This document shows positions 1 to 10,242 of a stretch of 64,000 nucleotides of DNA, piece by piece (the stretch's first letter is position 1; each line of letters starts with the position of its first letter). This DNA comes from Brachionus rotundiformis. Lineage: Eukaryota; Rotifera; Eurotatoria; Ploima; Brachionidae. The stretch is from positions 10,752 through 74,751 of the forward strand of contig JAESIW010000180.1 in NCBI GenBank assembly GCA_016802295.1, read 5' to 3'. Made by a program: the position numbers and the translations under genes. The notes under the pieces were generated by a model that saw only the letters and a list, made by a program, of their open reading frames with translations, made no database searches and was not told the origin of the DNA.

Positions 1-235
1 ATTATCTTTTTTTTTTAAATGCCAAAAGGATAACATAAACATATTCATTTATTTTAGTCAGATATAGTTCCTAAGTTTTTTTCATTTTCAATTATTTTTT
101 TTTGAAGATTTTTTATTAAAATGAATTGTACTTGAATAGATAATAATTTAAATGCACTTTAATTCAAAATGTTCTTTATTTTATTATTCTTAAATTTTAA
201 TTCTTATCAAGACGATATATTCTAACCCTTATAGA
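1..235 (+). repeat. Left flank of damaged amplicon copy 1
   Basis: This stretch matches 17986-18217 almost base for base, and its reverse complement appears again at about 20380-20620. At the matching site in copy 2 the sequence runs straight on into the radical SAM gene. Here it stops at about 235 and resumes at 5119, so everything between is an insertion. The match begins at base 1, so the repeat very probably continues left of the window. Confidence 0.85.
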
Positions 236-271
236 AACATGTTTTATCTCTTCTAAGGGGATTCAATAATT

Positions 272-660
272 TGTAGACAACAGGAAGTAGATAACTTGTA
301 TATATTTGTATGTATTTTATTTCTAAAATGAAGAATGAAGTGGCGCCACGTTCCTGTGAGCCACTGAGTTAGACTAATGTAAATAGTGTAAATAATGTAT
401 ACAGAAAATAATATATGATGTAAATAGGATCTTAACTATGATATAGTTGAGATATTCACTTCAACTGCTTTACATACTAGAAAATATTATGTAATGGCAC
501 GTTGAAGTGACATGAGACCAATATCTTTGTAAATATAAATGTGTATAAAAACTTAATAAATCTTGTAAAGAATTAAATGTAAGTAAAACTGCACATATAA
601 ATGTACAGTACCAGAAGTAGAGTTGGTGCAATTCTAACATGCAAATTTCACTATCCTACA
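272..660. repeat. Putative complete LTR
   Basis: The segment starts TGTAG and ends CTACA, a 5-bp terminal inverted repeat with the usual TG...CA ends. Its right part (about 480-660) recurs as a direct repeat at 4942-5118 with only a few differences. The length, about 389 bp, is normal for a gypsy LTR. No convincing primer-binding site or polypurine tract adjoins it, so I do not assign its transcriptional direction. Confidence 0.6.
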
Positions 661-801
661 TCGTTCCCGACTAATTTTAATGTTCTATAAAATTATATAA
701 TAAAAGAAAAATATCTTTTAGGTAGAAAGAAGAAAAAAAAAAATGGAATTGATACATGTAAAAATATTTTAAACTAAAAAAAAACGAATCAAAAGAAAAT
801 C

Positions 802-3800
802 TTAATTCTTGACCATTCTGTTTCTTAACTCGTATGTTTTTGTTGGTTGATACGCGACGTTCTTTGACCCTTTTTTTCTACCTCTTTTCTTCCTCTCTTT
901 TTCTTGCACCACTATTTCTTCTTTCTCTTCATCTTGTGATTCTTCTGTTTCCACTTCTTCTGCAGCATCATCAGTCTCCGTTGCGGCATTGTTGGATGCA
1001 GATGTGTTGAGGTCATAGTAGTCACTATTCGATATGTCTTCCTTAGTGGTGTTTTCCATCACTGGTTCAAGCTGATTATGATTAGTTTGGTCGTGTTTAC
1101 TGCCGTGCTCATTTGATACTGATTGGTCATGATCTGCTTGTTGTTTTTCTGTTGGATCTGGTTGTTTTTGATGTTGATCTGGCACATCGGTTTTTTCATG
1201 CATAGTGGCTGATTGCGGAATGTATAATGTGGAGTATTTCTTTACTGGTTTATCTCCTTTAACGTTTAGTTGTTTTGGACTTAAAATGCTGTTGTACAGC
1301 TTGAGCTTGCTAGTATCAACTGCCAATGAGTGTATATCGTTTTCGATTGTGCACATTGTGCCTTTGATATTGACAATGGTTTATGGCTTGTTGTTGAAAA
1401 ACGATTGACTTTTGTTACGTTGATTCTCGAGTCGAATGACGATGTCATCGATTTTCAAATTCGGCTCTTGTACCTTGCGTTTTGAGTCAGCGTAACTTTT
1501 CATTTTTGCCTTAGCATCGCTATCATTTCGAAGTGCTATTTCAGTTTGTTTGTCATGTGCCTGATTGTTAAATCTGTTGTGTGGTAAACGAGCTGTTGTA
1601 GCTTTTGATTTGAAAAGCATATCAAATGGGGCTATTTTGGTTGTTTTGTGGGGGGTTGCCCGATAGTTTCTGAAGAATTCATCCAACTCGTCTTCGAAGT
1701 TGTTTGAGCCTGCATTTCTCAGGACTTTACCCAATGATGCCATAAATCGTTCCACTAGACCATTTGCTTGCGGGTGGTATGGAGTGATTTTTTGGTGTTT
1801 GATATCGTTGTCTATGGCGAACGTTTTGAACTCGTGAGAGTTGAACGGTGGGCCATTGTCCGTTTTTATTCTTTGCGGAATGCCAAAGTGACTGAAGATG
1901 CTGTTGAGTTGTTTGATCACCGTTTTGGCATTCAACGAGTATATTAAGCGAACAATTGGGTATCGTGAATGTTCATCAATGACAACCATGAGATATTTTG
2001 AGAATTTCCGTGAGCTGAAGAAATCGATGGTTAAGTTCTGCCACGGGTTTACAGGCATTTGCGAAACAATGATTGGGTGATTTGACGTTTTGATGCTTGT
2101 GTTTACTTGGCACTTGTGACATGACTTGAGTTGCTGTTTAACAGTTTTGTCCAAATCTTTGAACCAAACAGAACTTCTAAGCAACGTCTTTGTTTTAAGG
2201 ATGCCTAAATGACCACTGTGTGCGACGTTAACCATGCGGGGTATCAGAGATGACGGAACTATTATCTGGTTGCCTTTTAGTATGATGCCATCTTGTGTTG
2301 TGGAAAGTTCGTTTCTGAGCTTTTCATAATACTTGATTGTTTTGTATGGGCGATTCTCGATCATGTTCTTGACTTCTTTGAGCACTTCGTCTTTTGCGGT
2401 TTCGTAAGCGATTTCTGAACGCCTCACCGCTCTTTTTACCGCACTATTGACTACCATGTTGATGTACGCTTCGCTGATTTTCTCGTGGTACGTTTCATTG
2501 GTGTCGATTGGTATTGGGCTTCTGCTCAAAAAGTCAGCTATGTTTGACTTGCCAGACCTGTGTACCACTGCATACCTGTAGGGTTTGATTCTCAGACACC
2601 ATCGCTCGATGCGTGCTTTTGGCTTCGAACCAGGATTTCGCAGTATCAGTTCTACGGCCTTGTTGTCTGTGACAAGATCGAACTCTTGACCATAAAGGTA
2701 TAGGTGCAGTTTTTCTATGGCCCATACACACGCTAGAGCTTCGCGTTCGACTTGGCTGTAGCGCTGTTCTGTTGGCGTAAGTGATCGACTGGCAAAAAGC
2801 ACAATTTGTTTATTGTTTGGTTCATCCAGCGGGTGTTGCATCATTACCGCGCCAAGGCCCACCGGACTAGCATCTACCATAACTTGTGTTCTTTTGCTTG
2901 GGTCATAATATGCCATGGCTTGCGTTTCAATCGCTTTTTTGAGCTCTTTAAAAGCTTGTTCTTGAGAGTCTGACCAATCGAACTTGACATCTTTCTTGGT
3001 TAGCATGTTGAGTGGGGCGACTATTGTCGAGAAGTTCGGAATGAACCTCTGGCAATAGTTAGCTAGGCCAAGAAGGCTGCGAAGTTCGCTGACTGTTTTA
3101 GGTGCCATTAAATTTGCCAATGCTTCGACTTTCTTTTGGTCAAGGTTGATACCTTCGCTCGAAAAAGTGAGACCAAAAAAGTCGAGTTTTGTTTTACTAA
3201 ATTGGCATTTATTGCGATTGACTGTCAAGCCAGACTCTTCTAGTCGTTGCAGGACCATCTCAAGAGCTTTGTCGTGTTCTTCTTTGGTTTTGCCAAAAAC
3301 GATAATGTCATCGCTGATGTTGATGACGTTCTTGAGACCACTTAGAACGTATTCGACGGCTTTTTGGAATAGTTCTGATGCTGCATTGACACCAAAATTC
3401 AATCTTTTCTATCTAAATAACCCCATGTGTGTGCAGAAGGTTGTAATGTTACGAGATTTCTCACTCAGCACTACTTGGTTATAACCGTTTTTGAGGTCAA
3501 ATTTCGAGAAATAAGTTGCGCCGTTTAGCTTGACAATTAGGTCTTCGATTGATGGCGTAACATGTCTTTCACGAACAATCGCTTTATTAGCGGCTCTTGC
3601 ATCTGAGCATAGTCGAATCTCGTTTGGTCTACCAGGCTTCGGCACTGGTACCAACGCGGATACCCATTCGGTTGGTCCTTCGACTGGCTGGATGATGTCG
3701 TTCTCAAGAAGGTTCATGATTTCAGTTTCCACTAGTTTACGTATATTGAACGGTATGGGTCTTAACTTGTGTTGGACCGGTTTTACAGAATCTTTGATGT

Positions 3801-3875
3801 GGAGCTTGATTTGGTAATTCTTGAGAGTGCCAATTTTGTTTGAGAACAGATTTTTGTAACGTTTCCCTAAGGCAT
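802..3875 (-). pseudogene. Ty3/gypsy pol pseudogene (RT, RNase H, integrase)
   Basis: In minus-strand order the pieces are: the reverse transcriptase N-terminal half (about 3875-3412, with FDLKNGYNQV); the RT active site ISDDIIVFG and RNase H (VDASPVGLGAV); the integrase HHCC zinc finger (HSGHLG...CHKC); the DDE core (TIDFF, TDNGPPF, NGLVERF); and a C-terminal tail with a basic KRGRKKGSKN patch. Two stops split one continuous frame: TAG at 3411-3409 and TAA at 1383-1381. The 5' part of the element is missing and the homology ends abruptly near 3875 against an oppositely oriented fragment. It is therefore dead by nonsense mutation and truncation. Confidence 0.9.
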
Positions 3876-3880
3876 TATTC

Positions 3881-4963
3881 AGGAAACTAAAGGACGGGCT
3901 CAGAATTTGGGCCAACAAAGGTTCAGCCAGAACACTAGGTTTTCGCAGAAAAATTAGGGATTCAGATGAAGTTAGGGACATAGTTATCAAAAACCTTCTT
4001 AAGGCTAGTATTATTGAGGAGGTCAAACACTCTAAGCCACCCCGCTATTGCGGGACCTTCTTTCTCGTTGAGAGACCCGGCTCTAAGGTTAGGCCCATAG
4101 CCGACTTTTCGGCTCTAACTAAGATCATAGAACCACCAAAATTCCAGCTTAAGTCGGTGTATCAAGCAGCCTCAGAATTGAAATGGGCTAAACATCTTTG
4201 GTACACCAAGCTGGATTTTAAACAGGCGTTTTTCAACGTTCCTGTACACCCGAAATCCAGATTTATAACTACTTTCGGGTACGGTGGTAAATTCTTCCAA
4301 TTTAAGAGAATGCCCCTTGGACTCTCTATTGCCCCCTACGTGCAACAAATGTTGCTTAACTGCGTCTTGAGGTTTGTTAAGAAATTTACAAAATTTACAT
4401 ATGGCCATCTTGACGACCTCATAATCGCTCATAAAGATAAAGCTAAGCTCCAAAGCTTTATAAATGAGCTCAGGGCTAAACTCAAAGACGCGGGGTGGGT
4501 AATTAATACAAAGAAGTCCATTCTAAACCCGGTTAGGAGAATTAGGTTCTTAGGAGCAGAGTGGGATGGCTTAGGAATAGAAAGATCACCCGAAGCTTCA
4601 AATTTCGTAAGAAAAATGACCGAGGCTCTCTTATTGTCGGACCCAAAGGGGAAATTACTGCAAAGAGTAAGATGATACCTTAATTACTACCTCTCCTTTG
4701 CAGGTAAAGTTAGTCCGATAGTTAACCTTTTCTTAAAGATGATCCCAGTCACTAGGAGACAGTACTGGTGGTTCATCGACATCATCCTTAAGATAAGTAG
4801 ATTCAACTTTAGGACTTTATACCGTGAACCGGAAGATCACTGGTACACGGATGCATCAGAGTACGGGCTTGGGGCAGTACACCGGAAGTCGGGACGGGAT
4901 GTCTCGCTTCCACCCCTTTTGGGTCCGACAATAAGAGAGAAATATTATGTAATGGCACGTTGA
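3881..4963 (+). pseudogene. RT/RNase H fragment of a second retroelement
   Basis: The plus-strand frame is open from about 3881 to an in-frame TGA at 4673-4675, then continues in the same frame to 4963. The RT part shows LDFKQAFFNVPVHPKSRF, PLGLSIAPYVQQ and the catalytic YGHLDDL motif. The RNase H part begins TDASEYGLGAV and is cut short. The RT is not close to the adjacent gypsy RT. It looks more like DIRS/Ngaro-type or similar elements, but I cannot assign a family with confidence. No recombinase, integrase or gag is present. The end of the frame coincides with the start of the truncated LTR. Confidence 0.75.
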
Positions 4964-5118
4964 AGTGACATGAGACCAATATCTTTGTAAATATAAATGT
5001 GTATAAAAACTTAATAAATCTTGTAAAGAATTAAATGTAAGTAAAACTGTACATATAAATGTACAGTACCAGGAGTAGAGTTGGTGCAATTCTAACATGC
5101 AAATTGCACTATCCTACA
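4942..5118. repeat. Truncated second LTR copy
   Basis: This is a direct repeat of about 480-660, with the same CTACA terminus and a handful of substitutions. It lacks the first ~210 bp of the LTR. The amplicon flank resumes at 5119. Confidence 0.75.
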
Positions 5119-5154
5119 ATACAAAATTTAGAAAATTTTTGATAAAAACTCAAA

Positions 5155-5270
5155 ATGAAGTTAAATAAATTTTTTAATTCTTTTCGATTTTCATTGGCTT
5201 CCCTAGATTGGATTAGAGCTAAAGATTCTAAAATCTCTGTCGGTCACGGCTCTCTAATAGTCATCATATA
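5155..5270 (+). pseudogene. Radical SAM gene, 5' fragment (copy 1)
   Basis: The first ~116 bp match the start of the intact gene at 18252, including the ATG and upstream bases, with a few substitutions. The match stops at about 5263. The sequence then jumps to material resembling the 3' flank of the intact gene (19778-19812 and 20039-20070). The body of the enzyme, including the Fe-S cysteines, is deleted, so this is a remnant. Confidence 0.85.
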
Positions 5271-5278
5271 GGTTTCAT

Positions 5279-5485
5279 CTCTTTCTGATTCTGGATACAT
5301 CTAGTAAAACAGTTAAAAAGAAACTTAAATTGAAAGTATTGGAAAGGAGTGTAGTATTTGATGAAAATGTATTTAAAACAGTAGGTTTTAGGAATCATAT
5401 GAGCAAAGAAAAGTTAGATAGATTGACCAAAAGTTGTTCTTTGTGGAATTTAAATGAAAAAAAATTAGGAACTATATCTGACTAA
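5279..5485 (+). pseudogene. Unidentified coding-like tail in amplicon flank
   Basis: This 68-codon open stretch ends in TAA. It has a plausible protein composition (for example VFDENVFKTVGFRNHMSKEK) and no start codon of its own. Its last few codons are shared with the flanking repeat at about 18040 and 20540, where the rest is missing. It may be the 3' end of a gene otherwise lost from the duplicated block. I do not recognise a family. Confidence 0.3.
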
Positions 5486-5739
5486 AATAAATGAATATGT
5501 TTATGTTATCCTTTTGGCATTTAAAAAAAAAAGATAATAATGGCCTCTAAGAGAGGAAGAACTAGAATTATTAAAACACGTTTAAAAAATAAAAAATTTA
5601 GTTAAGGAAAAGACTTTATTTTTATTGTTGAATATTTTTCTCAATCTAATAAGATAAAATTAAAAAATAAAAAGAGAAAAATATTTGGAAAAAGGATAAA
5701 GTAGACTTTATTTGAATGGAATTAATTTTTATGTTTAAT

Positions 5740-6669
5740 TTAGAAAGAGCCGAATGAAGATGAGCCCAATGATGAAGTCAATGGTAGTGAGAGTTGAGCA
5801 GCACCGAATGAAGCAGAGCCACATGGTGATGGGCATGGAGCTGGGCATGGTGGTGGAGGTGGTGGGCAAGTTTGAACTGGAACTGGAGTTGGGATTGGAA
5901 CTGGTCTTGGGCATGGAACTGGTACTGGTACTGGTACTGGTTGTGGACATGGTTGAGGAACTGGTTGTGGTACTGGTACTGGTACTGGTTGAGGAACTGG
6001 ACATGGCAATGGTACTGGGCATGGTTGTGGAGTTCTAACTGGAATTGGTACTTCGACTGGTACTGGAACTGGTCTTGGGATTCTGATTCTGATTGGAATA
6101 CGAACTGGACATGGTTCTGGAACTGGTTGTGGTACTGGGTATGGTTGTGGAACTGGTACTCTTACTGGAATTCTGACTGGAGTTGGAATAGCAACTGGTT
6201 GTGGTACTTGATATGGCAATGGTACTTGAACACGGTTGATTTGTGGAACTGGTTGTGGGATTTGAACAGGTTGTGGAACTGGAGTTGGAACTGGGATTTT
6301 GAATGGAGCTGGAACTGGAACTCTTTGTGGAATTGAAACTGGATATGGGCATGGTTGTGGAACTGGCACTGGTACTGGTCTTGGGCATGGAGTTGGTACT
6401 GGTACCTATTTTTTTTTTTTTGTTTAAATTTGTGATTATCTTATAAACGATTTAAAAAAAATTTTTCTTACAGTTACGTGTTGTGGTACTGGTACTGGAG
6501 TTGGTACTGGGGTTGGGACTGGTACTGGTACTCTGCATGGTGGTGGTGGACATGGAGCTGGACATGGTGGTGGTGGTGGTGGGCATGAACCACATGATGA
6601 ACCAAGAGACAAAGGCAATGGGGCTGAAAATTCAGCACCAGCCAACAATGAAGAACCGAATGAAGCCAT
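5740..6669 (-). CDS. Val-Pro-repeat protein P1, copy 1
   Basis: There are two coding exons, 6669-6472 and 6405-5740, with a GT-AG intron of 66 nt and phases that agree, giving 287 aa. The N-terminus reads MASFGSSLLAGAEF, then Cys/Pro stretches (SCPPPPPPCPAPCP). About 200 residues of VPVPxP repeats follow (PVPQPVP, PVPTPVP, RVPVPVP). The C-terminus is PCPAPCPSPCGSASFGAAQ followed by Ser/Gly/Phe. I see no signal peptide, membrane segment or catalytic motif. Such low-complexity Pro/Val/Cys proteins are usually structural (cuticle, shell or filament), but that is inference. It is transcribed divergently from P2, whose coding start is 549 bp away. The repetitive DNA leaves long antisense frames open, which I do not regard as genes. 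Confidence 0.8.
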
Positions 6670-7218
6670 TAGAAATGTTTGTTTTATCAATATTATAAAT
6701 AAATTAAAATATCTGTATTCTGAGTTGAATTTTTTTGTAGATATTTATATGTGAATTGTTGATTAATCAAAACATTTTATCAATTTATTCGATCTTTAAT
6801 TTTTAAAAAGCTGAAAACTTTAGACACTATACCAATTCTTTCATGTATTATTTGGTAACAATCAAAATAGATCATTTGCATAATTGATCGAAATCAATAA
6901 ATTTGGATATTTAACTAACAATATGAAATAAATAAATAAAAGAAAATTTATTTCGATTAATTGTGGACAAAAGGTAAATTAACAGCGTCGATAACAAAAT
7001 ATCTTTGGCAAAATATTTTCTCTATTTAATTTATTAAAGTTGATAAATTAATCGATGATTTTATTCGAAACAATTTATGATCAAAAATCAAGATTGCTTT
7101 TTGGAACCTAATGAAGCAGAAACCTTGGCAACCCATATAAATTAGGTAAATTTTTCCAAAGTTAAAACATCGGATTTTTTTATCTAATCTTATCCTAAAA
7201 ACGAAGAAATAATTCAAA
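6670..7218. promoter_or_regulatory. Divergent P1/P2 promoter region, copy 1
   Basis: This 549-bp spacer lies between the P1 and P2 start codons. A TATA-like ATATAAATAT (minus strand, 6741-6750) lies about 70 bp upstream of P1. CATATAAAT (about 7134-7141) lies about 80 bp upstream of P2. Both are kept in all three gene pairs. An island at about 6851-6912 (TTGGTAACAATCAAAAT...GATCAT) is also retained in the otherwise diverged copy 3, suggesting shared control of the two genes. Confidence 0.55.
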
Positions 7219-8154
7219 ATGTTTGGTAATGAAAATATTTTCCGGTTTAGAATTAAATAAGTAAAAATTTCATTTCTAGGTTCATTCGGCTCTTCATCAT
7301 TTGGTTCATCATGTGGATCATGTGAAACTTCATGCTGTCCACCACCTCCACCACCACCACCACAACCAGTGCCAGTACCAGTTCCAGTACCACAACCATA
7401 CCCAGTACCAGTAAGAATTCCACGTCACGTTCCACATCCAATCCCAACTCCAGTCCCACAACCAGTACCAACTCCAATCAGAGTACCAGTACCAAGACCA
7501 GTTCCAGTACCAACTCCAGTACCAGTTCCACAACCATGCCCTGTACCAGTACCATTCAAAGTACCAGTAAGAGTACCAGTACCAGTTCAACTCACTGTTC
7601 ACGAACCAGTACCACAAGCCCAAACTGTTCAAGTACCAATCAGAGTACCAGTACCACAACCATGTCCAGTACCAACCCCAGTTCCAACTCCAGTACCAGT
7701 TAGAGTACCAATCAGAATCCCAGTTCCACAACCATACCCAGTTGTTGAACACGTCGATGTTCCATACAGAGTACCAGTACCAAAACCATACCCAGGTACA
7801 TATATATTTATTTTTACTCTTTTTTTTTTCAGCATATTTGTTAATTTTTACCTCTTTCTAGTCCCAGAAAGATTCCCAGTTCCAGTAAGAGTACCAGTTC
7901 CACACAAATATCCAGTACCACAACCAGTACCAGTCCCAGTTAAAATTCCAACTCCAGTACCAGTACCACAAAGAGTTCCAATCCCAACTCCAGTTCCTCA
8001 ACCAGTACCAGTACCAGTTCCAGTACCACCACCATGTCCACCACCATGCCCAGCTCCATGCCCATCACCATGTGGCTCTGCTTCATTCGGTGCTGCTCAA
8101 CTCTCACTACCATTGACTTCATCATTGGGCTCATCTTCATTCGGCTCTTTCTAA
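7219..8154 (+). CDS. Val-Pro-repeat protein P2, copy 1
   Basis: There are three exons: a 7-nt first coding exon ATGTTTG (7219-7225), then 7280-7795 and 7862-8154, all with GT-AG introns, giving 271 aa. The protein starts MFGSFGSSSFGSSCGSC, runs into polyproline, then VPVPxP repeats. It shares its last ~36 residues with P1 (PCPAPCPSPCGSASFGAAQ and onward). Intron 2 is 66 nt and has no in-frame stop, so the genomic frame stays open through it. The copy-2 intron is one base shorter and does contain a stop, which argues that it is really spliced. There is no signal peptide or known domain. A structural role is inferred. The gene is convergent with TAF11. Confidence 0.8.
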
Positions 8155-8396
8155 ATTAAACATAAAAATTAATTCCATTCAAATAAAGTCTACTTTATCC
8201 TTTTTCCAAATATTTTTCTCTTTTTATTTTTTAATTTTATCTTATTAGATTGAGAAAAATATTCAACAATAAAAATGTTTCTACTAATTTTATTTGTTTT
8301 ATTACTTTTTAATTTATATTTTTAATATTTTATTATAAGCTTATTTATATTTATCAAATTTTTATTTACAAATAATATTAAATTTCTAGGTTTTTT

Positions 8397-9161
8397 CTAA
8401 AAAAGAGATGGCTTTTTATGTTTTATAGAAGTTGAAAGACGATTTGAATTTTTGAAAAGCCTAAAGGCTTCTCTCAAATGTTTCGGTTGTAATGGACCTG
8501 TGTCGCCCCATTTTTCTTTCACATCAAGAGCTTTTTCAACTATTTCTCCTACAAACACCTTCGAAATTCCTGACATTGCAATCACTACACTTTGGCTCAC
8601 AGACTTGCCACAAACTGTTTGAATTATTTTCTTAATACTCGATTTCTGGAATGCAGAACGTCTAAATGTCTCATATCTGTTCAGCTGTTCTTCTGAGAAA
8701 TTTGCCATTAATACCTGCATTTTTTTATTCTCTTCTTCTATTTGTTCGATTTTTTTCTTTTTGGCAATTTCTTGTGCACTTGTGTCCATGCTAAGACGTT
8801 TTTTTTTTTCTGAGACATTACTCAGAGAAGAAGGTCCAGGTAGCACTTCTTGGCTTTTTTTTTCTCCGAATTTATTCGCATCAACCTTTTGCTCTTTTTC
8901 ACCATTTTTTTTTTCGACCAAGTCGAAATTCTCTTCTTCCTCAGCTTCGCTTTCGGATGGACTAATATCAAATGACTCATCTTTGTTCTCTTCATATTTT
9001 CCCTCTTCTTCATCTTCCGGTTCTTCTCCCTCCGCATTTAACTTTTTGGTTTCAGCAGCAGTATCCTCTTTGGCTTCCATAAGACCATCGCTTTTTCTCT
9101 TAGTTAAATTCTCAGGATCCATCATTCCATAAACTTCATCATCATCTAGAATTTCTTCCAT
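8397..9161 (-). CDS. TAF11: TFIID subunit TAF11
   Basis: This is a single exon of 254 aa. Residues 1-150 are acidic and lysine-rich with low complexity, as is usual for this subunit. Residues 154-240 form the TAFII28 histone-fold domain, with the family-diagnostic FSEEQLNRYE, VSQSVVIAMSGISKVFVGE and GPLQPKHLREAFR. The C-terminus ends in the usual basic HKK tail. TAF11 pairs with TAF13 through histone folds and joins the TFIID complex that positions TBP on Pol II promoters in the nucleus. The minus-strand sequence TTTTAAAG 13 bp before the ATG resembles a splice acceptor, so a 5'UTR intron or trans-splicing is possible. Length is near that of animal orthologues. Confidence 0.95.
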   Translation of the reverse strand: MEEILDDDEVYGMMDPENLTKRKSDGLMEAKEDTAAETKKLNAEGEEPEDEEEGKYEENKDESFDISPSESEAEEEENFDLVEKKNGEKEQKVDANKFGEKKSQEVLPGPSSLSNVSEKKKRLSMDTSAQEIAKKKKIEQIEEENKKMQVLMANFSEEQLNRYETFRRSAFQKSSIKKIIQTVCGKSVSQSVVIAMSGISKVFVGEIVEKALDVKEKWGDTGPLQPKHLREAFRLFKNSNRLSTSIKHKKPSLF

Positions 9162-10242
9162 GCTTAAATTGTTTCTTTAAAATAATATTTTATTTAATTA
9201 TTCAAAAATAATTCCTAATTTAATAAAGAAAAAGTCTTGTTAAATTTAACTTAACAAAAATTATGGTATTGGTAAATTGGTTTCCGAGTCAATTCAAAAG
9301 TAGTGATTTAAAGAGTTTAATATGAAAAAAAAGCTCTTAAAATGGACTAAAATTTGGAATAATATCTTCTAGTAATATTTTTCTGTAAGTCTTATTTCCA
9401 ACATTTTCATATTGTGTCCCCAATTATCAGATCTTGCTGTATGCTTTCTTTTATTTAAGATAGCCTTTCCTTGCTCCTTCATGACAATTCTTCAACATTA
9501 TTTAAAAAACTTGTTGGAATCATGAATTTTGAGGATAAATATCATACTTGTTGTAAAATTGTCTAATTGTCTAATCTTTTTAATTACACATCCTTTTGTT
9601 TTAATTTGTATATATTGTGCACCTTCTTAACACAGAATGATTAAAATTAAAGCAATTTCTAACAAACTTATATGTGCAAAAAGTTTCCTATAATAGAAAA
9701 CTTTAAAACAAGTAAAAAAAATGTTGAAATAGTTTATTTATTGGTTTTAAAAGGCTTGAGCTTAGCTCTTTTACCTTCCGTATAATTCTTTTTTATAAAT
9801 AAATTAAGTAAAATTGAGTTTAGTAATCAATAAAAGTTAATAAAATAAATTTTTCTTCTTTTTTTTTTTTAAATTTTGGATAAAACAATTAAAATTAAAA
9901 TTTACAGTCGTTTAAATTAGTTCAGTTGAATTTAAGAAATAATGTAAAGCATTTCGATCGGGGTTTTACCATTGGTACTAAGAATTTGATTGTTTAGCAT
10001 GTCCAAAATAAGAAATAAAATGTAACTCCCTGGTATTTTGGATTTTTATTAATTGGAATGTTTTCGCCAAATATTTTTATGTTGAAATAGTTTTTTTGGA
10101 AGATGCTACATACAATTAAAATATCTTTCCGTAGCATTGTCTTACGACAGATAACTATCTGAAAAAAAAAATTTCTACAGGTAGATAAAATATGTGTAAA
10201 AATTTATAAGAGGCTAGAAAAAGATAATTAATTGTGAAAATT
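9162..10242. other. Intergenic, no gene recognised
   Basis: About 1.1 kb of AT-rich sequence between TAF11 and the small candidate gene at 10.2 kb. It presumably holds the TAF11 promoter. I see no coding, RNA or transposon signature. Confidence 0.5.

Larger units (their letters stand above)
236..5118. mobile_element. Chimeric LTR retrotransposon insertion
   Basis: About 4.9 kb interrupts the flank of amplicon copy 1; the empty site is intact at 18217/18218. It contains a likely complete LTR (272-660), a minus-strand Ty3/gypsy pol pseudogene (about 802-3875), a plus-strand RT/RNase H fragment from a different retroelement (about 3881-4963), and the last ~177 bp of a second LTR copy (4942-5118). 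No gag or protease is seen. I found no clear target-site duplication. Bases 236-271 before the LTR are unexplained. The mosaic suggests nested insertion and deletion, not one clean element. Confidence 0.75.

Noticed and set aside
4942..4963. The last codons of the RNase H frame (KYYVMAR) as genuine RNase H
   Set aside because: The same bases begin the repeat shared with the LTR at ~480. The protein-like reading may be coincidental at a recombination junction, so I do not use it as evidence.
5872..6336. Long open frames antisense or shifted to the Val-Pro genes (Trp/Asn/Tyr-rich, Ser/Thr-rich and Val/Leu/Met-rich), present in all three copies
   Set aside because: They are a by-product of the repetitive CCAGTACCAGTT-type sequence, which lacks stops in several frames. 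They ignore the splice sites, and only one frame gives the consistent head and tail with proper exon phases.
7369..8030. Regular short repeats suggestive of a CRISPR array or satellite
   Set aside because: The periodicity is codon-based (Val-Pro) within spliced coding exons, and the DNA is eukaryotic.
7280..8154. P2 as a single uninterrupted frame through intron 2
   Set aside because: The extra FIFTLFFFS-like stretch is flanked by GT and AG, differs in composition, and contains a stop in copy 2.
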